From Basilea psittacipulmonis DSM 24701 (GTDB lineage Bacteria; Pseudomonadota; Gammaproteobacteria; Burkholderiales; Burkholderiaceae_B): a DNA stretch of 64,000 nucleotides. The DNA lies in assembly GCF_000743945.1 (NCBI RefSeq), contig NZ_CP009238.1:682001-746000 (forward strand), given 5' to 3'. Every line of letters starts with the position of its first letter. The first letter of the stretch is position 1. This document shows, one piece after another, positions 38,201-47,398 of this stretch. Under the pieces are notes generated by a model. It was not told the DNA's origin and did no database searches. It saw only the letters and a program-made list of their open reading frames with translations. A program made the position numbers and the translations under genes.

Positions 38201-39419
38201 GGATTTGAAAGTGATTCAAATTGAAAATGGTGTTCGTTTGGTCGATGGCGAGTTTAAGGCATTCTTACATAATAATTTACTGAATATCGAGCGATTATAT
38301 TTTCCAGGAAAAATTAGGGTGATGCCAAATGAATGGCGAACAAAACAATGGGTTCAAAATACCCCAGAGGCTCAAAAAGGCTATTTGTCAGTGACGGGAA
38401 ATTGGAATATTTTGGAGCAAAGAGGAAATGTTCAAACAGAATTGAATCATTATCCTTTGGTACAACGTTCTGATCGTTTTGTGATGGTAAGTAGTAAAAG
38501 TGATATTCAAGTAGCGATGCCTAATATCAAAATTAATGGAAATGCTTTGGTGGATGCAGGCTGGGCCAGTATCGATTTATTGGGAGAGGTCCCCACGATT
38601 GATGGGGATATTGTGGTCACGGATGGTAGCGAAACCATCAAAAAATCAACCGCCACAAATATTGATATGAATTTTTCATTGAATATGGGTGATAGATTTT
38701 TTGTGACGGGATTGGGCTTAAATACTGCGGTTATCGGCAATTTGGATCTAACCATGCAAGATAATTTATTAAAAGGAGTAGGTATTTTTGCCACTAAAGA
38801 GGGTTCTTTTAATATTTATGGCCAAAATCTTAGCATTGATAGAGGACGAATTACGTTCCAAGGCGATATTAAAAATCCATTGTTAGATATTGTGGCGTTA
38901 CGCACGGAAACAGAGGTCAAAGCGGGGGTCTCTATTACAGGAACGGCATCAAAACCAAAAATTAGTTTAGTTTCTGTGCCCGAAGTCAGTGAAGTTGAAA
39001 AACTGTCATGGTTAATCATGGGTAGAGGCCCTGATAGCAATGGTAGTGATTTGGCGATGTTATTAAGTGTTGGTACGTCATTTTTCACAGGTGATGGCAC
39101 GTCTGAACCTTTTTATCGTAAACTAGGCTTAGATGACTTAAATTTAGGTTCAGGAGGGGTGGGTCAAACATCCAGTATTCTGCCTGTACAAACCGTTGCT
39201 TCTGGGGCTTATAATGCCTCGGGTGAGTCTGAAGCAAATCGATATATTAGTGCAACAAAAAATTTAAGTAATCGTTTTAAAATAGGCATTGAACAGGCAT
39301 TAGATACGACTGGAACAGTTGTGTTAGGAAGTTATAATCTATTGAAGTATTTAACTTTTGATGTTCAGTTTGGTACGATTAATGGGTTTGGGTTTACGTA
39401 TAAACGCCAATTTAATTAA
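35232..39419 (+). CDS. tamB: translocation and assembly module TamB (DUF490)
   Basis: 1395-aa AsmA/TamB-like bridge protein anchored in the inner membrane and reaching TamA. One N-terminal helix (LSLLGIILLLIIALFIVVHT), then a very long beta-rich periplasmic stretch thought to form a lipid-conducting groove. The conserved C-terminal DUF490 (~1000-1395) is visible in TDGSETIKKSTATNIDMNF, GRITFQGDIKNPLLDIVALR and VEKLSWLIMGRGPD. Start overlaps the tamA stop (TAATG). Confidence 0.95.
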   Translation: MKWFKRISLSLLGIILLLIIALFIVVHTSIGTRYALNFALKQAGGSAQKIDGTLFSGLTIEKLNLKQDSLALSNDRIYLAVSFWPLWLGTVHVNDLELGHTHMVLTPAQTASASEPSTKQAGWLPTLPVNVFVDKLSLDSLEIKSEQKQLIQVGNVALEQFEWSKKQIKGQLPSLYLKQDNLALGVAADFSAQVNPLYKGLLNAVDLNAKILNDSQIKGEPLSGQMHVKAEGLSSLSQFKIHQSLVLLNMGNGHLTLTGDMMNANSKLVMTANFPHLEKLFSDDPLSFQMTAEFDGNIAKHNTLIRSAFKRPNKATALMSLQANGNWKQDNSGRQYYRGTLSELDFNFKNIALKQVDALPIEFSVSPQGKVHFVGNKTQLNVQIASYQVPIFLNSFGMDGDKWNVKGYIQKLPISPEIIAYIHESIQLLNPSNQSLKAPHIVLDGNWDVVFDKKLNAKVNLNRIDGKGSWPFQYGNLAMDFDRFSLSVLGDTLYNINAQASGEKSSFDAQAELDLEKIQPLHFAKANLLLADNSFLKLNAISIDRTQQESKQLKLPYEHSIDVTLQTKDLKLESLSMGMLPSSLLNMDWQAKVGFDHVLHLRYLTLDGQINKGSKWNKQAAQGEAAFGLMFDGDYQSEPISQLKQLSLLGSHLDLKIGDAHLQVNADEENEKGRDLTVDVSVPNLSQLWPNGKGYAYLTMQADGDMMDHRLDIHARTDLMNKNVQFDLNSHNQITDNNEFHVLIEKLSSNFSSFGMSQEKGMLSLAFEPIRWNVNLDGLNIKLTPTQNVSFARLNASGQETAWQTQGEVPEVRLNDELLRKIIQEFDPKRLENRSGSLKINDGKKRSLINLLVSLDWNLAFDGALAGDMHLKRLSGDFLAFGGKENLKGLDLHLNSTKTSAKTSDLTASFELLMNNMGNFNAVAKVPLKGYEPQIFPGVTGAIQGHIPNIAWLTPFTNNLLELGGQATFSLAGASTASGSWLTNGYLQGKDLKVIQIENGVRLVDGEFKAFLHNNLLNIERLYFPGKIRVMPNEWRTKQWVQNTPEAQKGYLSVTGNWNILEQRGNVQTELNHYPLVQRSDRFVMVSSKSDIQVAMPNIKINGNALVDAGWASIDLLGEVPTIDGDIVVTDGSETIKKSTATNIDMNFSLNMGDRFFVTGLGLNTAVIGNLDLTMQDNLLKGVGIFATKEGSFNIYGQNLSIDRGRITFQGDIKNPLLDIVALRTETEVKAGVSITGTASKPKISLVSVPEVSEVEKLSWLIMGRGPDSNGSDLAMLLSVGTSFFTGDGTSEPFYRKLGLDDLNLGSGGVGQTSSILPVQTVASGAYNASGESEANRYISATKNLSNRFKIGIEQALDTTGTVVLGSYNLLKYLTFDVQFGTINGFGFTYKRQFN

Positions 39420-39443
39420 CGCTAATTTGGAATAGGAATTATT

Positions 39444-40007
39444 ATGTCAATAAAAAATGATAGATGGATACGACGAATGTCAGAAAAAGGCATGATTGAG
39501 CCATTTGAACCTGGTCAGGTAAGACATAATGCGATGGGGAAAATCGTCAGTTATGGGACAAGTAGTTATGGCTATGATGTGAGATGTGCGGATGAGTTTA
39601 AAATTTTTACCAATATAAATTCAAGCATTGTCGATCCCAAAAACTTTGACTCTGGCAGTTTTGTTGATTTTAAAGGGGATGTATGTATTATTCCGCCTAA
39701 TTCATTTGCCTTGGCCAGAACCGTTGAATATTTTAGAATTCCAAGAGGCGTGTTGACTATATGTTTAGGTAAAAGTACCTATGCTCGATGTGGCATTATT
39801 GTGAATGTGACTCCTTTGGAACCCGAATGGGAGGGTCATGTGACACTTGAATTTTCTAATACAACGCCATTACCTGCCAAGATTTATGCAGGAGAAGGAT
39901 GTGCCCAGATGTTGTTTTTAGAAAGTGATGAAGAATGTGAAGTATCTTACCGCGATCGTGGTGGCAAATATCAGGGTCAAACAGGTGTTACATTGCCTCG
40001 TACCTAG
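39444..40007 (+). CDS. dcd: dCTP deaminase
   Basis: 187-aa trimeric enzyme converting dCTP to dUTP for dTMP synthesis. Signatures: [24 protein letters not shown], the active-site region [19 protein letters not shown] with the catalytic Glu downstream ([13 protein letters not shown]), and a C-terminal [18 protein letters not shown] lid. Length matches the family. It lies 24 bp after tamB and just before the decarboxylase gene. Confidence 0.97.
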   Translation: MSIKNDRWIRRMSEKGMIEPFEPGQVRHNAMGKIVSYGTSSYGYDVRCADEFKIFTNINSSIVDPKNFDSGSFVDFKGDVCIIPPNSFALARTVEYFRIPRGVLTICLGKSTYARCGIIVNVTPLEPEWEGHVTLEFSNTTPLPAKIYAGEGCAQMLFLESDEECEVSYRDRGGKYQGQTGVTLPRT

Positions 40008-40030
40008 ATGAAACTTTATGATTAGGAAAA

Positions 40031-42277
40031 ATGATGAAATTTAATTTCCCCATTGTCATTATTGATGAAGATTTTCGTTCAGATAGTGCTTCTGGATTTG
40101 GGATTCGTGCTTTAGCTGATGCGATTGAGGCAGAGGGTATGAAAGTGTTGCCGGTTACCAGCTATGGTGATCTTACCTCATTTGTTCAGCAACAAAGTCG
40201 TGCAAGTGCCTTTATTTTATCGATTGATGATGAGGAATTTGACACAGACTCTCCAGAAGATGTCGCCACAGCTATTCGTAATTTACGTGCGTTTATTGGT
40301 GAGTTACGTTTTAGAAACGAAGATATTCCCATTTATTTATATGGCGAAACGAGAACGTCAGAACATATTCCTAATGATATTTTGCGTGAGTTACATGGCT
40401 TTATTCATATGTTTGAAGATACGCCAGAATTTGTGGCTCGTCATATTATTCGCGAAGCTAAATCTTATTTAGATAGCCTACCACCGCCATTTTTCAGAGA
40501 GTTGGTAAAGTATGCTCAAGATGGTTCTTATTCCTGGCATTGTCCAGGTCACTCTGGGGGCGTGGCATTTTTGAAAAGTCCAGTCGGGCAAATGTTTCAC
40601 CAGTTTTTTGGTGAAAATATGTTGCGTGCGGATGTGTGTAATGCGGTAGAAGAGTTAGGGCAGTTATTGGATCATACAGGTCCTGTCGCAGAGTCAGAAA
40701 AAAATGCAGCACGTATTTTTCATGCAGACCATTGCTACTTCGTCACGAATGGTACCTCAACATCTAATAAAATCGTTTGGCATGCCAATGTCGCCGCCAA
40801 TGATATTGTATTGGTGGATCGTAATTGCCATAAATCGATTCTTCATGCCATTACCATGACAGGTGCCATTCCAGTATTTTTGCGTCCTACACGAAACCAT
40901 TTAGGGATTATTGGACCGATTCCTTTGGAAGAGTTTGAGCCTGAAAATATTCGTAAGAAAATAGAAGCCAATCCTTTTGCTCGCGAGATTAAAGATCCTA
41001 AGATTAAGATTATGACGTTAACACAAAGTACTTATGATGGTGTGATGTATAACGTCGAAAAGATTAAAGAAAAATTAGGCGATCGCGTCGAGAATTTGCA
41101 CTTTGACGAGGCATGGATTCCTCATGCAGCATTCCATGAATTCTATAACAATATGCATGCTATTGGTGAAGACCGTCCACGTAGTGAACACTCTATGATT
41201 TATGCGACACACTCCACTCACAAAATGCTAGCGGGTATTTCACAAGCATCGCAAATTATCGTTCAAAACGCGAAAAATCGTGAATTGGATCGTAACTTAT
41301 TTAATGAGGCGTATTTAATGCATACCTCGACATCGCCTCAATATGCCATTATTGCTTCATGTGATGTAGCAGCTGCGATGATGGAGCCGCCAGGTGGTAC
41401 AGCTTTAGTGGAAGAGAGTATTCGTGAGTCTATTGATTTCCGTAAGGCAATGCGTAAAGTGGCCTCTGAGTATGGAAAAGATGATTGGTGGTTCAAAGTA
41501 TGGGGACCGAATCGTTTGCCGAAAGAGGGAATTGGAGAACAAAGCGATTGGATTCTGGATGATGAGCAATGGCACGGCTTTGGTCCTTTGGCAGAAGATT
41601 TCAACATGCTTGATCCGATTAAGGCGACAGTCATTACACCAGGATTAAACCTAGATGGTAGTTTTGATGAAACAGGAATTCCAGCTACCTTAGTGAGTAA
41701 ATTCTTAGCAGAACATGGTGTTGTGGTTGAAAAAACGGGTCTGTACTCTTTCTTTATCATGTTTACCATTGGTATTACAAAAGGCCGATGGAATACGATG
41801 TTGACTGCCCTACAACAATTCAAAGATGATTACGATAAAAACCATCCTTTGTGGCGTGTGATGCCAGAATTCTGCAAACAATATCCTCGCTATGAACGCA
41901 TGGGATTGCGTGATTTATGCCAAATGATTCATGAGGCTTATCGTGAAAATGATGTGGCTAAGATCACCACTAAAGTTTATTTAAGCGATATGGAACCCGT
42001 GATGAAACCATCAGATGCTTTTGCTCGTATGGCTCATCGTGAGGTAGAACGCGTGCCGATCAGTCAGTTAGAAGGACGTGTGACAGGGGTGTTATTAACG
42101 CCATATCCGCCAGGTATTCCTTTGCTGATCCCTGGTGAACGCTTTAATAAAACCATTGTGGAATATTTAGAGTTTTCCAAAGATTTCAATGAACGTTTCC
42201 CAGGGTTTGAAACCTTTATTCACGGCTTGGGCTATGACGAAAAACTTGGCTATTACGTGGACTGCCTCAATCTATAA
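40031..42277 (+). CDS. Orn/Lys/Arg decarboxylase (PLP-dependent, class I)
   Basis: 748-aa decarboxylase of basic amino acids. Residues ~1-130 form the response-regulator-like wing domain (IVIIDEDFRSDSASG). The PLP-binding core carries DEAWIPHAAFHEFY and the Schiff-base Lys in ATHSTHKMLAGISQ; the C-terminal domain ends near LTPYPPGIPLLIPGE. Size fits the AdiA/CadA/LdcC/SpeF group. Arginine is my best guess because a similar gene follows dcd in Bordetella-type genomes, but lysine or ornithine cannot be excluded. Such enzymes make polyamines or resist acid. No antiporter gene is adjacent, arguing somewhat against an acid-stress system. Confidence 0.9.
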   Translation: MMKFNFPIVIIDEDFRSDSASGFGIRALADAIEAEGMKVLPVTSYGDLTSFVQQQSRASAFILSIDDEEFDTDSPEDVATAIRNLRAFIGELRFRNEDIPIYLYGETRTSEHIPNDILRELHGFIHMFEDTPEFVARHIIREAKSYLDSLPPPFFRELVKYAQDGSYSWHCPGHSGGVAFLKSPVGQMFHQFFGENMLRADVCNAVEELGQLLDHTGPVAESEKNAARIFHADHCYFVTNGTSTSNKIVWHANVAANDIVLVDRNCHKSILHAITMTGAIPVFLRPTRNHLGIIGPIPLEEFEPENIRKKIEANPFAREIKDPKIKIMTLTQSTYDGVMYNVEKIKEKLGDRVENLHFDEAWIPHAAFHEFYNNMHAIGEDRPRSEHSMIYATHSTHKMLAGISQASQIIVQNAKNRELDRNLFNEAYLMHTSTSPQYAIIASCDVAAAMMEPPGGTALVEESIRESIDFRKAMRKVASEYGKDDWWFKVWGPNRLPKEGIGEQSDWILDDEQWHGFGPLAEDFNMLDPIKATVITPGLNLDGSFDETGIPATLVSKFLAEHGVVVEKTGLYSFFIMFTIGITKGRWNTMLTALQQFKDDYDKNHPLWRVMPEFCKQYPRYERMGLRDLCQMIHEAYRENDVAKITTKVYLSDMEPVMKPSDAFARMAHREVERVPISQLEGRVTGVLLTPYPPGIPLLIPGERFNKTIVEYLEFSKDFNERFPGFETFIHGLGYDEKLGYYVDCLNL

Positions 42278-42295
42278 GGTAATAGGAACGCTGAC

Positions 42296-43465
42296 ATGAT
42301 ATTTAAACCCTCATCGCCTGCCTTTCTTTCGGTAGGCTTGAGACCCTTTTATTTTCTAGGGGTTTGTTTTGCCATTCTTATGATAACCATGTGGACCAGT
42401 GGTTTTCTTGGGGTGAGGGGGATGTTAGATTTTTATTGGCATGCTCATGAAATGCTATACGGCTTTGTACCCGCTATTATGACAGGCTTTTTATTAACGG
42501 CTATGTCAAATTGGACAGGCTATGTAACCGCTAGAAAGGGTCGTCTATTGGGGCTGGTCTTGGTATGGTTGATGGCAAGAATCGCTCTTTATATTCCTAC
42601 ACTAGGCTTAAAGTGCAGTTTGGGCCTTAGTTTGCTGTTTTATGTTCTGGTGATTCTTTGTCTGCTTCATGCGGTGATAAAAAGTCGCATCTGGGCCCAT
42701 CTTTTGCCTATTGTTGTGTTTGCTTTGTATGCAGGCAGCCATTTTGCTTATGTCTTTTGCTTGCTGAACCGACGCAGTCTCATCGCTCAAGATTATATGC
42801 TGGCGACCTTATGTTTGGTGGTGGGCATGATTTCAGTCATTAGCATGAGGGTGTTACCTTTTTTTATTGCTCGTCGCTTTAATCTTAGACAAGTGCTCAT
42901 TCCTAAACTTTCAAATATATTGGGTATCTGTTTGCCTTTGTTGTTGGCACTGGGCATGGTGTTTTCAAAATATCCTGTTGTACTACCGCTAACCGCCGTA
43001 CTCTCCATCATCTTTTCATTCAATTTAAGCTATATTTTATTCAAACAATATACCTCTAAAATCTGGACAGAACCGATGTTATGGGTCTTATATGGGGCAT
43101 TGATTTTTGCGATGATAGGCACGCCCGTTTTAGTGTTAGGGCGATTATGGCAGTTTGATTTACCGTTCAAAGTATATGATATGGGTGTTCATTTGATAAC
43201 CTTGGGTGGGATTGCAGCCATGACGTTAGGCATGATGACACGTTCCACACTCGGTCACACAGGACGTTCTTTGCAAGCCCCTAAACTAATGCCTTGGGCT
43301 TTTCGTTTAGTCTTTCTGGCTGCTTTATTAAGAGCGATGTATCCATTGACCCTAGATTATTTCTGGGGACATATGTGGTGGCATATGTCGGCCACTTGTT
43401 TTATTTTGGCATTTTGTTTTTTTCTGTATCACTTCGCTTTGGTTTTCTTTAAGAAAAGTTTGTAA
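42296..43465 (+). CDS. NnrS-family membrane protein, copy 1
   Basis: 389-aa integral membrane protein with about twelve helices. NnrS is a haem- and copper-containing protein that relieves nitric oxide stress and its iron-sulfur side effects. Conserved blocks: LRPFYFLGVCFAIL, FYWHAHEMLYGFV (candidate metal-binding His pair), GFLLTAMSNWTG, TLGMMTRSTLGHTGR. It follows the decarboxylase by 18 bp and is the first of two paralogues. No nir/nor genes are in the window, so its source of NO is unknown. Confidence 0.85.
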   Translation: MIFKPSSPAFLSVGLRPFYFLGVCFAILMITMWTSGFLGVRGMLDFYWHAHEMLYGFVPAIMTGFLLTAMSNWTGYVTARKGRLLGLVLVWLMARIALYIPTLGLKCSLGLSLLFYVLVILCLLHAVIKSRIWAHLLPIVVFALYAGSHFAYVFCLLNRRSLIAQDYMLATLCLVVGMISVISMRVLPFFIARRFNLRQVLIPKLSNILGICLPLLLALGMVFSKYPVVLPLTAVLSIIFSFNLSYILFKQYTSKIWTEPMLWVLYGALIFAMIGTPVLVLGRLWQFDLPFKVYDMGVHLITLGGIAAMTLGMMTRSTLGHTGRSLQAPKLMPWAFRLVFLAALLRAMYPLTLDYFWGHMWWHMSATCFILAFCFFLYHFALVFFKKSL

Positions 43466-43559
43466 AAACGATATTCTTCGATATGAATCGTTGCGTTCTT
43501 CTCCGATAACCGCTTACTTGGGTTAAAATACCCTAGTTATTTACTCGGGAATAAAGATT

Positions 43560-44765
43560 ATGATCGTAAACATAGATCCTCCTTCTTTCAAAAAAGCACC
43601 AGAACCCACAGGATTGGACCGTTTTCCTGTGCTGAGTTATGCTTTTAGACCGTTGTACTTTTTCGGTACACTTTTCTGTTTAATCAGTTTGATAGAATGG
43701 ACGGCAGGGTATAAGGGTACGCCACAGCTACCTTTCCAATTATGGCATGCTCATGAAATGATTTATGGTTTCGTGGGAACGATTATTGTGGGGTTCTTGC
43801 TGACGGCGGTTAGAACTTGGACGGGGTTGGTGACTGCCAAGAATGCAGAGTTAATTGTGCTGTTATTTTTCTGGTTTGTGGCTCGCATTGCGGTCTATGG
43901 TGGTGAGCAAGGCTTGTGGCTTGCTTTTATGGCGAATGTGCTGTTTTATGGCTATGCGACCTATCTTTTTGCAAAACCCATTATCCAATCTAAAAATAAA
44001 CGTAATTACATTCCTATCGGCATTCTTTTCTGTTTGCTATTGAGTTTGTGCGGGTTTGATTTAACGGTTTTAACAAGACATACGTTATGGGCGATGAACT
44101 TTATGTATGTCGGGATTTCGGTGGTGTTGTCTGTTGTCTGTTTGATCGCTATGCGTGTATTGCCATTTTTTACGGCTAGACGCTTGGGTACGAATCAAAT
44201 GGTTATCCCGCCTAGTATGCAAAAGTGGGGGATGTTGGTTCCCATTTTTATAGCGGTTTTAATGGTGTTTAAACATATTGATGCGGCAGTTTGGGTGGCA
44301 TTTGTTTTGTCGCTGTATGTGGCTTACTGTTTGTTCTTTATGTTGAAAGGCACTTATGTGAAAACGATGTGGACAGAACCCATGTTGTGGATTCTGCATT
44401 TGGCCGTCTTTTTTGTGGCATTAGGTGCACCATTTTTGTACTTCTTTATGGCTATTGATAGCAAGTTTATGGATAGTGCCATGCATATGATGACGGTAGG
44501 TGGGATTAGTGCCATTATTCTAGGTATGATGGCTCGTACTAGTTTGGGTCACACGGGTCGTATGATGAGAGCCGTACCTCCCATGCCTTGGGCATTCCGT
44601 TTGATTTTTGTGGCGATGTTGATTCGAGTTTGTTTGCGTTTTGCACAAACAGATGTTCAGTATCATATGATCTGGGGTGCCTCTGCGGTCTTTTATATTT
44701 TGGCATTCGCACTTTTCCTTGGTCGATATGGTCTTTGGTTGTGGCAAAAGAGTGAGTCGAAGTAA
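43560..44765 (+). CDS. NnrS-family membrane protein, copy 2
   Basis: 401-aa paralogue of the preceding gene, with the same blocks: LSYAFRPLYFFGTLF, LWHAHEMIYGFV, GFLLTAVRTWTGL, MRVLPFFTARRLG, GMMARTSLGHTGRMM. Identity between the two appears moderate, so the duplication is not recent. A 94-bp gap separates them, holding a short GGGT-TAAAAT-ACCC inverted repeat (43520-43533) that could belong to a promoter. A strong hairpin follows the gene. Role as for NnrS: protection against nitrosative stress. Confidence 0.85.
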   Translation: MIVNIDPPSFKKAPEPTGLDRFPVLSYAFRPLYFFGTLFCLISLIEWTAGYKGTPQLPFQLWHAHEMIYGFVGTIIVGFLLTAVRTWTGLVTAKNAELIVLLFFWFVARIAVYGGEQGLWLAFMANVLFYGYATYLFAKPIIQSKNKRNYIPIGILFCLLLSLCGFDLTVLTRHTLWAMNFMYVGISVVLSVVCLIAMRVLPFFTARRLGTNQMVIPPSMQKWGMLVPIFIAVLMVFKHIDAAVWVAFVLSLYVAYCLFFMLKGTYVKTMWTEPMLWILHLAVFFVALGAPFLYFFMAIDSKFMDSAMHMMTVGGISAIILGMMARTSLGHTGRMMRAVPPMPWAFRLIFVAMLIRVCLRFAQTDVQYHMIWGASAVFYILAFALFLGRYGLWLWQKSESK

Positions 44766-44778
44766 TTTTAAACAGTAT

Positions 44779-44805
44779 ATCAGTGCTCCTTTACGGAGCA
44801 CTGAT
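44779..44805 (+). terminator. hairpin after the NnrS pair
   Basis: Perfect 11-bp stem ATCAGTGCTCC/GGAGCACTGAT with a five-base loop, 13 bp past the stop codon. No T tract follows, so termination by this element alone is uncertain; it may also protect the mRNA 3' end. Confidence 0.6.
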
Positions 44806-44859
44806 AGTATTACAAGATGTATCGTAAAAAAATAAATTAAGAAAAGATCTGGCTTTGAT

Positions 44860-44891
44860 AAAAAATCCCCATAACAAAAAATATTATGGGG
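44860..44891 (-). terminator. intrinsic terminator of cysE-cysK
   Basis: Minus-strand hairpin, arms CCCCATAA (44867-44874) and TTATGGGG (44884-44891), followed on that strand by six T (44865-44860). It lies 27 bp after the cysK stop. Confidence 0.85.
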
Positions 44892-44918
44892 TAGGGTAAA
44901 AATTAGAGAGAGTTAAGA

Positions 44919-45854
44919 TTAGTTAGATAAACCCTCAAATAACACAGTTGAAAGGTAACGTTCGCCATTAGAGGGTAATACGGTAACAATCAATTTACCC
45001 GCATTTTCAGGTTTTTTGGCAAGTTCAATCGCGGCCCAAATCGCTGCACCTGAAGAAATTCCCACTAATAAGCCTTCTTTTTTGGCACTTTCGCGAGCGG
45101 TTTCCAAAGCAGCTTCAGAAGGGACTTTGATAATGCCATCATAAATATGCGTATTTAACACAGCTGGAACAAAACCTGCTCCAATGCCTTGGATAGGGTG
45201 AGGCCCTTTAGGTCCACCGCTTAACACAGCAGAGGCTTCGGGTTCGACGGCATATACTTTGATATTGGGGTTACGTTCTTTAAGTACTTCACCCACACCT
45301 GTTACGGTACCACCCGTTCCGACACCTGCCACAAAAATATCGACTTTGCCATCGGTATCACGCCAGATTTCTTCTGCGGTGGTCGCACGATGAATCGCTG
45401 GGTTAGCAGGGTTTTCAAATTGTTGTGGCATGAAGTATTTGTTAGAATCGGATTCGGTAATCGATTTGGCAAGATTAATCGCACCGCCCATTCCCTCTGC
45501 CGCAGGAGTTAGTTTTAACTCGGCACCATAGGCACGAAGAATCGCACGACGTTCTTTACTCATTGATTCAGGCATTGTGATAATTAAGCTATAACCTTTG
45601 GCGGCACAAACCATTGCTAAACCAATACCCGTATTGCCACTAGTAGGCTCGACAACGGTCATACCAGGTTTAAGTTTTCCTTCTTTTTCTGCGGTTTCAA
45701 TCATGGCCGCTGCAATACGATCTTTGACGCTACTACCTGGGTTAAAGGATTCTAGTTTGACCACAACACGCCCTGGAAGTCCCTCTGTCAGTCTTTGTAG
45801 TGCTACCAATGGGGTGTTACCGATTAATTCAACAATACTTTTTGCAATCGCCAT
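44919..45854 (-). CDS. cysK: cysteine synthase A (O-acetylserine sulfhydrylase)
   Basis: 311-aa PLP enzyme making cysteine from O-acetylserine and sulfide. PLP Lys is K44 in [11 protein letters not shown]; the substrate loop is [19 protein letters not shown], and the phosphate-binding loop is [13 protein letters not shown]. Length typical of CysK. It lies 22 bp downstream of cysE on the same strand, so the two cysteine-pathway enzymes share a transcript that ends at the terminator at 44860-44891. Confidence 0.95.
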   Translation of the reverse strand: MAIAKSIVELIGNTPLVALQRLTEGLPGRVVVKLESFNPGSSVKDRIAAAMIETAEKEGKLKPGMTVVEPTSGNTGIGLAMVCAAKGYSLIITMPESMSKERRAILRAYGAELKLTPAAEGMGGAINLAKSITESDSNKYFMPQQFENPANPAIHRATTAEEIWRDTDGKVDIFVAGVGTGGTVTGVGEVLKERNPNIKVYAVEPEASAVLSGGPKGPHPIQGIGAGFVPAVLNTHIYDGIIKVPSEAALETARESAKKEGLLVGISSGAAIWAAIELAKKPENAGKLIVTVLPSNGERYLSTVLFEGLSN

Positions 45855-45876
45855 GTGTTTACTCCTGATAGGTTAA

Positions 45877-46713
45877 TTAAATACTTTGGTCCATATCACT
45901 AGCGGGAATGTCGGCTAGTTTTCGTATGATGGTTTTAGCAGGAACCCCGACAACAGTCGTATGAGCGGCCACATCATTGACCACTACGCTACCGGCACCA
46001 ATTTTGGCACAACGACCGACACGAATATTGCCCAAAATAGAGGCGTTCGCACCAATGAGTACGCCATCTTCAATTTTAGGATGGCGATCACCACGTTCTT
46101 TTCCTGAGCCTCCTAGCGTCACGCCATGAAGAATGGAAATATTATCGCCCATGATAACCGTTTCACCGATGACGACACCTGTTGCATGGTCAATCATAAT
46201 GCCACTGCCAATTCTTGCTGCAGGATGAATATCCACCGCAAACACTTCAGAAATTCTGTTTTGTAAGAAAAAAGCCAAAGTTTTGCGGCCTTGTTCCCAA
46301 AGAAAGTGGTTAATACGGTGAGCTTGAGTCGCATGATAACCTTTGTGATATAGCAAGGGTTGCGAATAGCTTTCACAAGCAGCATCTCTTAAATAATAGG
46401 CTTGAATATCGTCCAATGCAGACTTTACGATATTTTTCTGTTTATTAAGTGCATCTAAACAGATTTCGTAAAGCGAACACGAGTCGATAATGGGGCCAGC
46501 TAATTTATTTGATAAATGGAAAGCCAACATTCGTTCAAAACTATCGTGACTAAGGACAGTTTGATGAAGAAAACTAGTAAGAATTGGCTCATTAGCACAA
46601 GCGTTTTTAGCTTCTTGGCAAATAATTGACCATAACTGAGCGTTTTCAATGAGTCGTTTTTCCATTTTACAAATACCCATACATGTGTTAAACAATCTAG
46701 CATGATTTGTCAA
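45877..46713 (-). CDS. cysE: serine O-acetyltransferase
   Basis: Makes O-acetylserine for CysK. The left-handed beta-helix domain has hexapeptide repeats (IHPAARIGSGIMIDHATG, GGSGKERGDRHPKI, IGANASILGNIRVG). The extreme C-terminus is SDMDQSI: a terminal Ile is the residue that plugs the CysK active site in the cysteine synthase complex. Start is uncertain. TTG 46713 has AGAGG eight bases upstream and gives 278 aa; ATG 46665 (MEKRLIENAQLW) aligns best with the E. coli start and gives 262 aa. Confidence 0.93.
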   Translation of the reverse strand: MTNHARLFNTCMGICKMEKRLIENAQLWSIICQEAKNACANEPILTSFLHQTVLSHDSFERMLAFHLSNKLAGPIIDSCSLYEICLDALNKQKNIVKSALDDIQAYYLRDAACESYSQPLLYHKGYHATQAHRINHFLWEQGRKTLAFFLQNRISEVFAVDIHPAARIGSGIMIDHATGVVIGETVIMGDNISILHGVTLGGSGKERGDRHPKIEDGVLIGANASILGNIRVGRCAKIGAGSVVVNDVAAHTTVVGVPAKTIIRKLADIPASDMDQSI

Positions 46714-47179
46714 AGAATTAACCTCTTTTTTATAAATTCTTGATTAAGTAAAACTTAATTTTAGGGAATTTATATCGCATCATGCTTTGGCGAGATCAAT
46801 TTATTTGAATATCAGAACTTTTTGAATTTCAAATAATTGTGTCTTTATTCTACTATTGAGATGTCATGTTTTTCAAATTTTATTGCTAGAAAAAGTTTAA
46901 TATTTTGGCCTCAGAAAAACGATTAAAACGGCTGTGACATGTAGGAATAACGTGATGATGCAATATGAGACAGCGATAAAAGCAGTGCTTAGGTTCATAT
47001 TAAATCGTTAGGGTGGGATTATTTAATTGATCGTTGAAAATGAGAGGGTTTGTTATAACTATTTGATTAATAATAATTAAAATGATATTAAATAATCGAA
47101 ATTCAAAAACTGGAACAGACAAAAAATAGACGATGTATAATAATGTTTCTTTTAATTTTAATAATAAGGATTGAATAAT
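46714..47179. other. 466-bp AT-rich non-coding region between cysE and ubiK
   Basis: Divergent promoter region. The clearest structure is a 9-bp inverted repeat, TTATTTGAA (46801-46809) and TTCAAATAA (46828-46836), which could be a regulator site upstream of cysE; I do not recognise it as a known operator. Frames on the minus strand here are low-complexity and unlikely to be genes. Confidence 0.5.
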
Positions 47180-47398
47180 ATGTCTAGTCCATTTGATATG
47201 ATTCAAAAAAATGTTCAAGATTTGATTTCTAATACCCCCATTGAAGATATTCAAAACAATGTGAAATCAATCGTTAGCCAAGCATTGTCAAAATTAGATT
47301 TGGTTACCAGAGATGAGTTCAATACGCAAGTAGAGCTTGTTAAAGATCTACAGGAACGTGTCGAAGCACTTGAAGCAAAACTTCAAGAGAATGAATAA
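47180..47398 (+). CDS. ubiK: ubiquinone biosynthesis accessory factor UbiK (BMFP family)
   Basis: 72-aa coiled-coil protein of the YqiC/BMFP family, an accessory factor of the aerobic ubiquinone complex that binds UbiJ and lipids. The second half contains the family signature LSKLDLVTRDEFNTQVELV followed by a heptad coiled coil (LQERVEALEAKLQ). ATG 47180 has AAGGA nine bases upstream; a TTG at 47171 is in frame. Its stop overlaps the next start by one base. Confidence 0.85.
   Translation: MSSPFDMIQKNVQDLISNTPIEDIQNNVKSIVSQALSKLDLVTRDEFNTQVELVKDLQERVEALEAKLQENE

Noticed and set aside
43520-43533. GGGT-TAAAAT-ACCC inverted repeat before the second NnrS gene as an FNR or NsrR site
   Set aside because: Does not match TTGAT-N4-ATCAA or the NsrR pattern; 4-bp arms are expected by chance.
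47000-47254. 84-codon minus-strand frame over the ubiK start
   Set aside because: Low-complexity Ile/Asn-rich translation of AT-rich DNA, antisense to a real gene.
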